Source: DASYLJ01 sp964432595 (GTDB lineage: Bacteria > Desulfobacterota > Binatia > DP-6). Taken from it: a DNA stretch of 64,000 nucleotides. How positions within the stretch are numbered: the first letter of the stretch is position 1; every line of letters starts with the position of its first letter. The notes beneath the pieces are model-generated. The model made no database searches. It saw only the letters and a list, made by a program, of their open reading frames with translations, and was not told where the DNA came from. The translations under genes and the position numbers were made by a program. Location: NCBI GenBank assembly GCA_964432595.1, contig CAYSOF010000012.1, positions 115,704 to 179,703 of the forward strand. The letters are read 5' to 3'. Positions 42,954 through 52,113 of this stretch are shown here, one piece after another.

Positions 42954-43607
42954 ATGCGCGACGAGCCCACACGCGACGTCCGCTCCCGCCTCCGCGGCGA
43001 TACGCCGCCCGGCTATCGCTGGTATCGGCACGTGGCACTCGTCGCCGCCTTCACCGCCGCGGGGCTCGCCCTCCCGCTCGCGATGCTCGGCCCGCTGCGA
43101 CCGCTCGACGGCGTCGCGCTCGCGGTGATCGTCCTGGCGATCGTGCTCGGCGAGTACGCCTCGCACCGCTGGACGATGCACCGCCCGCGCTTTCCGCGCG
43201 CCGTCCATCGTCGGCACGTCGTCGAGCACCATGCGTTCTTCACCGCCGACGACATGGCCATGGACGGATGGACCGATCTCCGGTGGGTCCTGTTCCCGCC
43301 CTGGGCGCTGCCGCTCCTGGTGGCGACGGTGCTCCCGCTGTTCGCCGCCCTCTGGCTGCTGGCGACGCCGAGGCTCGCCTGGCTCTTTCTGCTCGCCGTC
43401 ATCGCCTACTACGGCGTCTACGAGGTCACGCACGCGCTCGCGCACGTACGGCTCGGCACGGGCCGCGGCAGCCGCCTGATCGCCGCGATCACGCGGCATC
43501 ACCGCGTGCACCACGACCCGGCGCTGATGCGCCGGTGGAACTTCAACTTCGTCCTGCCGCTCGGCGATTGGCTGTGGGGGACGACCTGGCGCGGCCCGCG
43601 CACGTGA
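42954..43607 (+). CDS. Fatty acid hydroxylase/sterol desaturase-like membrane protein
   Basis: A 217-aa membrane protein of the fatty acid hydroxylase superfamily. Four His clusters that would hold a diiron site are visible: SHRWTMHR, HRRHVVEHH, HALAH and RHHRVHHDP. Two hydrophobic pairs flank them. It may hydroxylate a lipid or a carotenoid-like substrate; no substrate can be assigned. It begins 16 bp after the previous gene. Confidence 0.82.
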   Translation: MRDEPTRDVRSRLRGDTPPGYRWYRHVALVAAFTAAGLALPLAMLGPLRPLDGVALAVIVLAIVLGEYASHRWTMHRPRFPRAVHRRHVVEHHAFFTADDMAMDGWTDLRWVLFPPWALPLLVATVLPLFAALWLLATPRLAWLFLLAVIAYYGVYEVTHALAHVRLGTGRGSRLIAAITRHHRVHHDPALMRRWNFNFVLPLGDWLWGTTWRGPRT

Positions 43608-43645
43608 CGTCCGGAAATCGCCGGCAGTCCGCCGCGCCGTCGTCC

Positions 43646-44161
43646 ATGGTCGCCCCGATGCTTCGCCTCGATCGCCTCGAGACGCCGATCGGCACCGCGC
43701 TCCTCGTGACCGACGACGAGGGCGCGCTGCGCGCCTTCGACTGGGCCGACTTCGCGGACCGCATGCACCGGCTTCTGCGACGTCACTACGGTACCGAGCA
43801 CGTCGAGGAAGGCGCGGCGCCGGCGCCCCTGCGCGCCGCGCTCGACGGGTACTTCGGCGGCGACGTCCATCGCATCGACGACATCGCCTGCCGCACGGCC
43901 GGCACGCCGTTCCAGCGCCGCGTCTGGGCCGGCCTGCGCGAGATCCCCGTCGGCCACACCGTCAGCTACGGCGCCCTCGCGGCGCGGCTCGGCGTACCGC
44001 ACGCCGTCCGCGCGGTCGGCCTGGCGAACGGGCAGAACCCGATCGGCGTCGTCGTGCCCTGCCATCGCGTGATCGGGGCGAACGGCAGCCTCACCGGCTA
44101 CGGCGGCGGCCTCGACCGCAAGCGCTGGCTGCTGGCGCACGAGGGCGCGACGCTCGTTTAG
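43646..44161 (+). CDS. ogt: Methylated-DNA-[protein]-cysteine S-methyltransferase
   Basis: A 171-aa suicide repair protein that moves O6-alkyl groups from guanine onto its own Cys. The active site is PIGVVVPCHRVIG (Cys139), with TPFQRRVWAGLREIPVGHTVSYGALAARLG as the helix-turn-helix. ATG 43658 would give a 167-aa version. The stop overlaps the stop of the convergent oxidoreductase by 4 bp. It is last in a run of + strand genes. Confidence 0.94.
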   Translation: MVAPMLRLDRLETPIGTALLVTDDEGALRAFDWADFADRMHRLLRRHYGTEHVEEGAAPAPLRAALDGYFGGDVHRIDDIACRTAGTPFQRRVWAGLREIPVGHTVSYGALAARLGVPHAVRAVGLANGQNPIGVVVPCHRVIGANGSLTGYGGGLDRKRWLLAHEGATLV

Positions 44162-45090
44162 CGGAATGCCGGCAGGATGCGCTCCGCGACGAGTCGCGTG
44201 GTGCGGAGGTCGTCGACGCGGCCGTACATGCCGATGAAGCCGGTCATGCCGACCGCCTGGTACGCGTGGATGCGGTCGATCACCTCCGTCGGCGTGCCGA
44301 CGAGCGACCGCGCCGCGAACGCCTCGGGCGACATGCCCCACGCCGCGCTCACGCGCTCGAGCCGCGCGCGCACGCGCGCCGGGTCGAGGTCGACGATGAC
44401 CGTGCCGAACCACGTGCGCGCGATGTCGTCGATCTCGCGGCCCTCGACGGCGCAATGCTCGCGCAGGATGCGGACCTTGCGTCCGAGCTCCACCGGCTCG
44501 CCGGGGCAGTTCCACATGGCCGCGTGGCGCGCGACGAGCCGCAGCAGCACCTTCTCCCCGCTGCCGCCGATCAGGATCGGCGGATACGGCCGCTGCACCG
44601 GGCGCGGCTCGCACCACGCATCACGCAGCTGGTAGAAGCGGCCCTCGAACGACGGACGCTCCTCCGTCCAGAGCAGCCTCTGCACGGCGAGCGACTCCTC
44701 GAGCTGCGCGAGCCGCGTCGGCGTGTGCGGGAACTCGTAGCCGTAGCCCTCGTACTCGTCGGCGAACCAGCCGGCGCCGATGCCGTGGATCAGGCGGCCG
44801 TTCGAGAGGACGTCGACGGTCGCCGCCATCTTCGCGAGCAGGGCCGGGTTCCGGTAGCCGTTGCAGGTGACCAGGATGCCGACGCCGATCCGCTGGGTCT
44901 CGCGCACGAGCGCGGCGAGCAGGGTCCAGGCCTCCATCTGCGGCTCGGAGCGCGGCCGCACGACGGAGTAGAAGTGGTCGTCGAGCCAGACCGAGTCGAA
45001 GCCGAGGCGATCGGCTTCGCGCCAGTGCGCCGCCAGCGCCTCGTACGACGCGCCCTCCTGGGGGGTCTGCAGACCGAAGTGCACCCGCAT
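44158..45090 (-). CDS. LLM-class flavin (F420- or FMN-dependent) oxidoreductase
   Basis: A 310-aa luciferase-like TIM barrel. Typical parts are VHFGLQTPQEGASYEALAAHWREAD, DSVWLDDHF, NGRLIHGIGAGWFADEYEGYGY and the PPILIGGSGEKVLLRLVARHA strand. Such proteins with this gap-free N-terminus often use F420, but the cofactor is not certain. ATG 45090 (MRVHFGLQ) is chosen over upstream starts. It lies 39 bp downstream of the NRPS-like gene on the same strand and may be part of its operon. Confidence 0.88.
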   Translation of the reverse strand: MRVHFGLQTPQEGASYEALAAHWREADRLGFDSVWLDDHFYSVVRPRSEPQMEAWTLLAALVRETQRIGVGILVTCNGYRNPALLAKMAATVDVLSNGRLIHGIGAGWFADEYEGYGYEFPHTPTRLAQLEESLAVQRLLWTEERPSFEGRFYQLRDAWCEPRPVQRPYPPILIGGSGEKVLLRLVARHAAMWNCPGEPVELGRKVRILREHCAVEGREIDDIARTWFGTVIVDLDPARVRARLERVSAAWGMSPEAFAARSLVGTPTEVIDRIHAYQAVGMTGFIGMYGRVDDLRTTRLVAERILPAFR

Positions 45091-45129
45091 CGCGCGTCCG
45101 TAGCCAACCCGCCGCGATCGGCGCAAGCG

Positions 45130-48100
45130 TCAGCGCGGACCGAAGCGCAGTACGGCGACGGCGAACGTCGGCGCCTCCCCGGCCGGCAGCTCGACGACGT
45201 CGTCGACGCGCCAGCCCGCCGCGCCGGCGAGCCGCCACAGGTCGGGCAGCGGGCGCGTCACCTCGACGTGCGGGTGCGGCTGCCCCGGCGCCGCGAGACG
45301 CGGCGTCGGCACGTCCGGGACGACGCCGCCCCGCAGCAGCGGCGCCGGATGCACGAGGCCGAGGACCAGGCGGCCCGACGGGCGCAGCGTGCGGGGCAGT
45401 CCCGCGAAGAGCGGCGCCACGTCGGACAGGTCGTGCAGCGCCAGGTTGCACACGGCGACGTCGTACGCGGCGGCGTCGAGTCGGTCCCAGTCGGCGGCGC
45501 GCGTCACGTCCATGCGGCGGAAGTCGATGGCGCGATCGCCGGCGCGCGCGCGCGCGTGGCGCAGCATGCCGTCGCTCAGGTCGACGCCCGTGACGACGCC
45601 GCCGCGCTCGCTCAGCCGGCGCGCCAGCCACCCCGTGCCGCACGCGACGTCGAGCACCCGGTCGCCGGGCCGCACGTCGAGCAGGCGTTCGAGCGCCGCC
45701 AGGGCGGTCTCGCGGAACGACGCGCTGCCACCGTCGCCGGCGTGCTCGTCCCACCACGCCGCCAGACCGTCCCACAGCCGGCCGGCGTCCCAGGCGGCCG
45801 GCTGCGGCGTACCGACGTGCGCGAGCGAGGCGCGCAGCTTGTCGGCGAGCGTCCGCACGTGCGGCTCGCGCAGGTGCCAGCTGTGACGACCCGGAATCAC
45901 CGCGATGCGCAGCGGTCCCGTCACGAAGGGCCGCCAACCGAGCGCGTCGTCCAGCGCGAACAGCGCCGGCGGCGGCGGCGAGTCCACACGATAGAGATCG
46001 ACGGGGCCGTCGTACCGCGCCAGGCGCAGCGACCGCGTCGCGCGGAAGCACGCCTCCTGCAGGTAGACGAAGCGGATCGCCACCGGCAACGGCGGCGCGT
46101 CGGGACGCGGGCGCCGCAACGCGAGCCGGGCGCGCAGCCGGAGCGCCTGCTCGCGCAACCCGCGGCGCAGCGTCGCCCAGCCGGGCTCGTCCTTGTGCCC
46201 GAGCGGGCGGAGCGCGCGCCGCACGAGGCGCAGGCGATCGGCGATCCCGAGGCCGCGCCGCACGGGCGGATAGCCGGGCGCGTAGGTATCGAGCAACGCC
46301 AGCACCGGCACCGATTCGCCGAGCGCACGCAGGCGTCGCGCGACCTCGAGCGCCACGAGCCCCCCGAACGACGTCCCGCAGAGCGCGTAGGGACCGCGCG
46401 GCTGGACGCGCCGCACGAGGGAGACCCCGCGCTCGGCCATGTCGGCGAGCCGCGTGTCCCACACGCGCCGGCCGTCGGCCCCGCGGTGCTGGATCGCATG
46501 GAAGGCGACGGACGGCCCGAGATGGCAGGCGAGGTCGGCGAGCGCCATGACGTCCGAGCCCGCGCCCGGCCAGACGAAGAGCGGCGTGGCGTCGCGCGCC
46601 GGCGCCGGCGACAGCAGCGCCACCGGCTCGTCGGTCAGGTTCCAGCCGCCCGCCCGGATGCGCGTCGCCAGCTGCTCGACGCTCGGATGCAGGCTGAGCT
46701 CCGCGAGCGGCAGCTCGACGTGCAACACCGTCGCGATCGCGGTGACGAGCTCCGCCGCCGCGAGGGAGTCGCCGCCCAGCTCGAAGAACGACTCGGTGAC
46801 GCCGAACTCCTGCTCGGGCAGGACGCGGCGGAACGAGGCGTGCAAGGTGCGCTCGAGCGCGTCGCGGGGCGCGACGACCTCCGTCGCCGGCGTCGCGAGC
46901 CCGGCCAGCGCCCGGCGGTCGACCTTCCCCGTCGTGAGCCGCGGCAGCGCGCCGACGACGCGGATCGTCGCCGGCACCAGGAACGACGGCACGGTCGCGG
47001 CGAGCGCGCGGCGGACCGCAGCGGGCGTCAGCCCGGCGGCGACGACGAACGCGACGAGCCGCGGCGGCTCGCCGCCGGTCGTGAGCAGGGCGACCTCCCG
47101 CACGCCGTCGAGCGCGGCGAGCGCCGCCTCGACCTCCGCCGGATCGACGCGATGCCCGCGGACCTTGATCAGCGCGTCGCGCCGGCCCGCGTGCTCGAAG
47201 AGCCCGTCGGCACGGACCCGCGCGGCGTCGCCGGTCCGCAGCTCGCGCCAGCCCGGGCGGCCGCGCACGTCGCGGTAGCGTGCCGCGGTCCGCGCGTCGT
47301 CGCGCCAGAAGCCGGCGGCGAGGTCGGGCGAGCGCACCACCAGCTCGCCGTCGTCGAGCAGCAGCTCGAGGTCGGGCGCCGCGCGGCCGATCGGCACCGT
47401 GGCGCCGTCGAGCCGCTCGCCCGGCGTCCAGCGATGCCAGCAGACGTTGAAGCCCGCTTCCGTGAGGCCGAGCCCGTTGATCAGCACCGCGCCAGAGGCC
47501 GCGCATGCCGCGAACCGTTCCGCGTCCGCCGTCGTGACCGTCTCGCCGCCGAGCTTGAGCGCACGGACGGTGCGCCACGCCGACGCGTCGCCGACGAGCG
47601 TCCGGAACAGCGCGGGCACCGTCTGCAGCGTGGTGATCCGGTGATCGCGCAGCCAGGCGGCGGTCGCCGGCGGCGCGGACCGGCGCGCCTCGTGGAGGTG
47701 GAGACAGGCGCCGGCGGCACGGCACGCGACCACTTGCGCCGCCGTCGCGGCGACGGCGAGCGGCGCGAGCAGCGCGTGCCGGTCCTCGACGCCGAAGCCG
47801 AACATCGCGTCGAGGTTGCGGGCGGCGCGTGCGAGGGTGCGATGCGTCCAGACGACGGCCTTCGGATCGCCGCTCGATCCGGACGTGTAGTGCAGGCAGG
47901 CGGGCGCATCGGGATCGGCCGGCGGCATCCCGTCGTCCGACGGCGCGAGCCGCGCGGGATCGAGCACGACGCCGGACCAGCCGGCGTCCCGCAGCGCGCG
48001 GGCCGGGGCGGGCTCGGCGAGCAGCACGCGGGCATCGGCGAAGGCGAGCTGCGCGGCCCGCGCGGACGCCGGCTGCGCGCCGTCGAGCGCCAGGCAGGCG

Positions 48101-48291
48101 CGGCCGGCCGCGAGGACGCCGAGCCAGGCGGCTACGCCCTCGGCGCCGTGCGGCAGGTCGACGGCCACGTGCGCGCCCCCGTCGTGGAGGGCCCGGACCG
48201 CCGCGGCCCAGGAGCGGACGCGCGCGTCGAGCGCGCGACGCGTCCAGACGACGTCGCCGGCCACGAGCGCAGGCCGCGCGCCGTCGGTCAC
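45130..48291 (-). CDS. Single-module NRPS-like protein: adenylation, carrier, thioesterase, methyltransferase
   Basis: A 1053-aa multidomain protein. Adenylation (residues ~1-465) has YTSGSSGDPKAV near 135, GLTEAG, RTGDAARVRADGLFEHAGR and LTTGKVDRR. The carrier domain (~475-545) has FFELGGDSL with Ser509 for phosphopantetheine. Thioesterase (~565-820): GTSFG with Ser641, Asp668, His803. A SAM methyltransferase (~835-1053) has RVLDVACGTGWLARRL. No condensation domain is present. The order A-T-TE-MT, with methyltransferase after the release domain, is unusual. GTG 48291 overlaps the stop of the upstream gene. It likely activates an acid, loads and releases it, with a methylated product; substrate unknown. 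Confidence 0.9.
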   Translation of the reverse strand: MTDGARPALVAGDVVWTRRALDARVRSWAAAVRALHDGGAHVAVDLPHGAEGVAAWLGVLAAGRACLALDGAQPASARAAQLAFADARVLLAEPAPARALRDAGWSGVVLDPARLAPSDDGMPPADPDAPACLHYTSGSSGDPKAVVWTHRTLARAARNLDAMFGFGVEDRHALLAPLAVAATAAQVVACRAAGACLHLHEARRSAPPATAAWLRDHRITTLQTVPALFRTLVGDASAWRTVRALKLGGETVTTADAERFAACAASGAVLINGLGLTEAGFNVCWHRWTPGERLDGATVPIGRAAPDLELLLDDGELVVRSPDLAAGFWRDDARTAARYRDVRGRPGWRELRTGDAARVRADGLFEHAGRRDALIKVRGHRVDPAEVEAALAALDGVREVALLTTGGEPPRLVAFVVAAGLTPAAVRRALAATVPSFLVPATIRVVGALPRLTTGKVDRRALAGLATPATEVVAPRDALERTLHASFRRVLPEQEFGVTESFFELGGDSLAAAELVTAIATVLHVELPLAELSLHPSVEQLATRIRAGGWNLTDEPVALLSPAPARDATPLFVWPGAGSDVMALADLACHLGPSVAFHAIQHRGADGRRVWDTRLADMAERGVSLVRRVQPRGPYALCGTSFGGLVALEVARRLRALGESVPVLALLDTYAPGYPPVRRGLGIADRLRLVRRALRPLGHKDEPGWATLRRGLREQALRLRARLALRRPRPDAPPLPVAIRFVYLQEACFRATRSLRLARYDGPVDLYRVDSPPPPALFALDDALGWRPFVTGPLRIAVIPGRHSWHLREPHVRTLADKLRASLAHVGTPQPAAWDAGRLWDGLAAWWDEHAGDGGSASFRETALAALERLLDVRPGDRVLDVACGTGWLARRLSERGGVVTGVDLSDGMLRHARARAGDRAIDFRRMDVTRAADWDRLDAAAYDVAVCNLALHDLSDVAPLFAGLPRTLRPSGRLVLGLVHPAPLLRGGVVPDVPTPRLAAPGQPHPHVEVTRPLPDLWRLAGAAGWRVDDVVELPAGEAPTFAVAVLRFGPR

Positions 48292-49160
48292 GCGCGCGAC
48301 CGGGCGTCCTGCGCGCGGTCCAGGAACCGCAGATCCAAGAAGTCGCGCGGCAGGTCGCGCACGTAGCCCAGCTCCCGCATGAACTCGAGGACGTGGCGCA
48401 TCGTCGTCGCGCTGCGCACGGCGTCGACCCGCGGGCGATTCGCGTCGAGCGCGCGCCGCACGATCGCCGCGTGCACGCCGATGTAGGACGCGCCGATGGC
48501 GGCGGCCTCGTCGGGATGCTCGTCGACGAACGCCGTGGCCGCGACGTAGGCGTCGACGACGCGCTCGACGAGCCCGGGCGCGCGCTCGACGAGCGCGGCG
48601 CCGGCGGCCAGCGAGCAGCCGGGCGCGCCGGGCCACACGTCGCCCGTCCGCCGCACCACGCGGCCGATGCCGAGGTGCTCCATCATCGCCGCGTACGGCT
48701 CGACCATCGACGCGGCGTCGGCCCCCTGCCCCACGAGACAGATGATCGCGCCGTCGCCCGACGGGAAGCGCCGGTGCTCGACGCGGTCGCGCGACCACCC
48801 GAGGCTGTCGAGGAGGCGCATCGCGGTGAGGTCCTTGATGCCGCCTTCGCGCGGGACGGCGACGCTGCGCACGTCGTCGATCTCGACGCCGTGGCGCACG
48901 ACGATCGCCGCTTCCTCGTGTCCGGAGCCGCAGAGCACCTTGAGCGGCGCGTCGCCGTCCTCGGCGGCGGCCACGCGCGTCCACGGCATGACGGCGAAGT
49001 CCGCGACGCCGCTCGCGAGCTGATCCGGGATGAGCCACGCGGTCGGCGTGATCTCGACGCGCGAGTCGACGTCGCGCTCCGCGAGGAATCCGCGCTCGTG
49101 CGCGACGTAGGCGGGCAGCTGGCAGACGCCGCGCAAGAGGGCCAGACGGATGGCGCGCAT
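48288..49160 (-). CDS. NMT1/THI5-like periplasmic-binding-protein-fold protein without signal peptide
   Basis: A ~290-aa protein of the ABC substrate-binding NMT1/SsuA type (RLALLRGVCQLPAYVAHERGFLAERDVD, IPDQLASGVADFAVMPWTRV). It has no signal peptide or lipobox, and no permease or ATPase is nearby, so it may be a cytosolic enzyme or ligand-binding partner rather than a transporter part. The same fold serves THI5 and the MqnA/MqnD enzymes. Its TGA overlaps the GTG of the NRPS-like gene, so they are coupled. Start at 49160 or 49169 is not resolved. Confidence 0.72.
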   Translation of the reverse strand: MRAIRLALLRGVCQLPAYVAHERGFLAERDVDSRVEITPTAWLIPDQLASGVADFAVMPWTRVAAAEDGDAPLKVLCGSGHEEAAIVVRHGVEIDDVRSVAVPREGGIKDLTAMRLLDSLGWSRDRVEHRRFPSGDGAIICLVGQGADAASMVEPYAAMMEHLGIGRVVRRTGDVWPGAPGCSLAAGAALVERAPGLVERVVDAYVAATAFVDEHPDEAAAIGASYIGVHAAIVRRALDANRPRVDAVRSATTMRHVLEFMRELGYVRDLPRDFLDLRFLDRAQDARSRA

Positions 49161-49252
49161 TGGTCGCATGCCTGTAGCGAGGACGCGGGAAGCTAGCAAG
49201 GTCAGTCGAATTCGATTGACATCGAGGGGCCGGCGGCAGGAATCTGCGCGCG

Positions 49253-49762
49253 ATGTCGGCCCCAGACGATCGCGAGAAGGCGCCGCTGGAAACCCTGCTG
49301 TCGCTCCTCACCAGCGCGCGCGAGTTCGCCGCGAAGGTGGTCGACGACCCCCTGGTCGAGCGTCTCCTCGGGGCGTTCGCGCGCCTGCCGCCCACCGACC
49401 GCGAGTGCGTCGTCGGGGTCATCGAGCGCGACGCCACCTGGTGCCGCATCGTCGAGCAGACGGCCGACACGACCGGCATCACGGTGCGGCCGAACCCGCA
49501 GGCCAGCCTGTACGTGCACATCGTCGCGCCGCAGACGGAGCCGCCCGACGAACCGCTGCGGCGCGACGTCGACATCATCCGCTTCGGCATCGAGCGGTTC
49601 GTCCACATGCTGCCGTTCCTCTTCCAGCCGGGCGTGCACCAGCAATGGCAGGCGTCGGCGCGCGAGCTGATCGCCGAGGCGTCGCCGGAGCTGCGCGCGT
49701 ATGGTGCGCGCATGTGCCGCGAGGTTCTCGACCTCATCGCCGCGGCCGACGCGCCCACCTGA
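49253..49762 (+). CDS. Conserved hypothetical protein
   Basis: A 169-aa soluble, helical protein with one beta stretch (PNPQASLYVHIVAPQ). No signal peptide, no recognisable domain. It diverges from the binding-protein-like gene, and its stop falls inside a 14-bp tandem repeat that separates it from pbpC. Function unknown. Confidence 0.6.
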   Translation: MSAPDDREKAPLETLLSLLTSAREFAAKVVDDPLVERLLGAFARLPPTDRECVVGVIERDATWCRIVEQTADTTGITVRPNPQASLYVHIVAPQTEPPDEPLRRDVDIIRFGIERFVHMLPFLFQPGVHQQWQASARELIAEASPELRAYGARMCREVLDLIAAADAPT

Positions 49763-49794
49763 TCGGGTCCACCTGATCGGGTCCACCTGATCGG
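49755..49794. repeat. 14-bp tandem repeat, nearly three copies
   Basis: CCACCTGATCGGGT is present at 49755-49768 and 49769-49782, with a 12-base partial copy at 49783-49794. It spans the stop of the unknown gene and ends directly before the pbpC stop. It may be a slippage product. Confidence 0.9.
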
Positions 49795-52113
49795 TCAGCG
49801 CGCGGGCAGCCGGCCGTCGCTCACGAGCTCGACCGTGAGCGGCTGCGCGACGGAGCGGCCCATGCCGTCGACGGCACGCAGGACGAACCGTCCCGGCCGG
49901 GCGCGCCAGAAGAAGGTGCCGCCCGGATCCGACTGGCCCACGTAGGCGTCGTCGACGAACCACGAGACGCGGCGGCCGTCGGCGTCCGCGACGGCGGAGA
50001 ACGGGATGTCGTCGTCCGCGCCGTCGCGGAGCGCGTACGTGACGCGCGCCTGCGGCGAGTCGATGCGCAGCGGACGGCCGCCGGCCGGCAGGCCGCCGCA
50101 GCCGGGCGCGAACGGCGGCGGCGTCCGGCGTGCGATGCCGACGCGGCGGAAGAGCGCCTGCAGGTGCGACGGCCAGAACTCGTAGACCTCGCGCCGCACG
50201 TGCTCCGTCGCGCCCGGGCAGGCGCGCAATCCCGTCGCCACGTCGATCGTCACCTCACGGTGGACGCTGCACGGTGCGATCGGCGAGCGTCCGGCGATCG
50301 CCCAGGTCTCCTTGCGGCCGGGGCAGTGCGGACCGGGCGGGGCGCCGGACAGCGCGCACACCGACGTCCGCACCAGGCCGGGCGGCGCGATCGGCGCCTC
50401 GGCACGCTCGCCCGCGCGGCCGAGCGCGTCGGCGACGCGGAAGAAGAGCGGGCCCGCGGCGTCGCGCCCCACGAGCGCGGGGTTGGGCGTCGCGTCGAAG
50501 TTACCCGCCCACACGCCGAGCGTGAACCGTCCGACGACACCCACCGCCCACGCGTCGCGGAAGCCGAACGACGTGCCCGTCTTCCAGGCGACGCTCGTCC
50601 GGCGGCGCGCGTGCATCGCGCCGAGCTCCTCGCCTGGCCGCGGGTTCCGTCGCAGCATGTCGAGCACGAGGAAGGCCGCGTCGCGCGAGAGCAGCGCGCG
50701 GCCGGGATGCGGCGCCGGGTCGAGCGCGGGCGCCAGGACGAGCGGCCGGTCGACGCCGCCGCCGGCCAGCATCGCGTAGAGGCGCACCAGCTCGTCGAGG
50801 CGTACCTCGACGCCGCCGAGCGCCAGCGCCAGCCCGTAGAAGTCGGGGCTGCGCAGGCCGCCGATGCGCGCGTCGCGCAGGAGCCCGTACAGCCCGTCGC
50901 CGGGCAGGCGGTTCGCGAGCTGCACGGCGGGCAGATTGCGGCTGCGCACGAGCGCGTCCGTCGCGCTCACCGGGCCCACGAACGACCGATCGAAGTTCTC
51001 CGGATTCCAGCTCGAGATGGTGAGCGACGTGTCCTCGAGCATCGTCTCGGGCCCGATGAGGCCGCCGTCGAGCGCGAGGCCGTAGAGGAACGGCTTCAGC
51101 GCCGAGCCCGGCGAGCGGCGCGCGCGCACGCCGTCGACGGCGCCCTCGATCGCGACGCCGGCATGGTCGGCCGAGCCGACGTAGGCGCGCACCGCCATCG
51201 ACGCGTGGTCGACGAGGAGCACGGCGGCGTTGCGCACGCCGACGCGCGACGCCGGCCCGAGCCAGCGCCGCACCTCGGTCTCGACGAGCGCCTGCAGGCG
51301 CGGATCGATCGTGGTCTGGATGCGCGGCACGAACGGATGCTCGGCCAGCATGCGATCGGCCAGGTGCGGCGCGCCGAACGGCAGGTCCGCGCGTGGGTGG
51401 AACTGGACCGCGTCGAGCGCGACGGGCTCGGGCCACGTCGCCGCGAGCCGGTCGCGCGCGACCGCGATGGCCTCGCGTCCCGTCGGGGTGAACGGCGAGC
51501 GCGCGCGCGGGCTCTTCGGAATGACCGCCAGCGTGAGCGCCTCGGCCGTCGTGAGGCGCTCGACCGGCTTCCCGAACAGCACCCAGCTCGCGGCGCCGAC
51601 GCCCGCGACGTTGCCGCCGTACGGCGCGAGGTTCAGGTACGCCTCGAGGATCTCGTGCTTCGAGTGGCGCAGCTCGATGCGCATCGCGTGTGCGATCTGG
51701 CGCAGCTTTCCGTGCCACGTGCGCGTGTCGAGCCCCCAGCGCAGCCGCGCCAGCTGCATCGTCAGCGTCGAGCCGCCGACGCGCCGGTCGCCGAGCACGT
51801 ACGTCTGCAGCGCCGCCCGCACGAGGGACCACGGGTTCATGCCGGGGTGGCGACGGAAGTGGCGATCCTCCTGCAGCAGCGTCGCCTCGATCAGCGCGCG
51901 CGGGACGTCGTCGAGCGGCGTCCACAGCCGGTAGTGATCGTCGTTCGCCAGCGACAGACGCAGCGGCGAGCCGTCGTTCGCGACGACCAGCTGCGACATG
52001 CCGGCACGGTTCACGAGCAGCGGCGCCGGCGCGAGGCGCAGCGCCACCCACGCCGCGAGCGCGCACGCGCCGAGGACGGCGGCGCCGCGTCTAATCTCCG
52101 ACCACGATCTCAC
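49795..52113 (-). CDS. pbpC: Penicillin-binding protein 1C
   Basis: A 772-aa bifunctional peptidoglycan synthase with an N-terminal membrane anchor. The GT51 domain shows the catalytic Glu in LLQEDRHFRRHPGMNP (Glu82) and GGSTLTMQLARL. The transpeptidase shows SPGSALKPF (Ser337, Lys340), SRN (391-393) and KTGTS near 515. The C-terminal BiPBP-type domain closes the chain. PbpC is a non-essential synthase often paired with an alpha-2-macroglobulin, as here: the genes overlap by 23 bp with the macroglobulin first. Confidence 0.95.
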   Translation of the reverse strand: MRSWSEIRRGAAVLGACALAAWVALRLAPAPLLVNRAGMSQLVVANDGSPLRLSLANDDHYRLWTPLDDVPRALIEATLLQEDRHFRRHPGMNPWSLVRAALQTYVLGDRRVGGSTLTMQLARLRWGLDTRTWHGKLRQIAHAMRIELRHSKHEILEAYLNLAPYGGNVAGVGAASWVLFGKPVERLTTAEALTLAVIPKSPRARSPFTPTGREAIAVARDRLAATWPEPVALDAVQFHPRADLPFGAPHLADRMLAEHPFVPRIQTTIDPRLQALVETEVRRWLGPASRVGVRNAAVLLVDHASMAVRAYVGSADHAGVAIEGAVDGVRARRSPGSALKPFLYGLALDGGLIGPETMLEDTSLTISSWNPENFDRSFVGPVSATDALVRSRNLPAVQLANRLPGDGLYGLLRDARIGGLRSPDFYGLALALGGVEVRLDELVRLYAMLAGGGVDRPLVLAPALDPAPHPGRALLSRDAAFLVLDMLRRNPRPGEELGAMHARRRTSVAWKTGTSFGFRDAWAVGVVGRFTLGVWAGNFDATPNPALVGRDAAGPLFFRVADALGRAGERAEAPIAPPGLVRTSVCALSGAPPGPHCPGRKETWAIAGRSPIAPCSVHREVTIDVATGLRACPGATEHVRREVYEFWPSHLQALFRRVGIARRTPPPFAPGCGGLPAGGRPLRIDSPQARVTYALRDGADDDIPFSAVADADGRRVSWFVDDAYVGQSDPGGTFFWRARPGRFVLRAVDGMGRSVAQPLTVELVSDGRLPAR

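Noticed and set aside
44266..48366. A 1366-codon open frame antisense to the NRPS-like gene
   Set aside because: The minus strand carries the full A-T-TE-MT motif set; the plus frame is Arg/Gln-rich without domains.
49741..49800. CRISPR array from the 14-bp repeat
   Set aside because: Copies are directly adjacent with no spacers.
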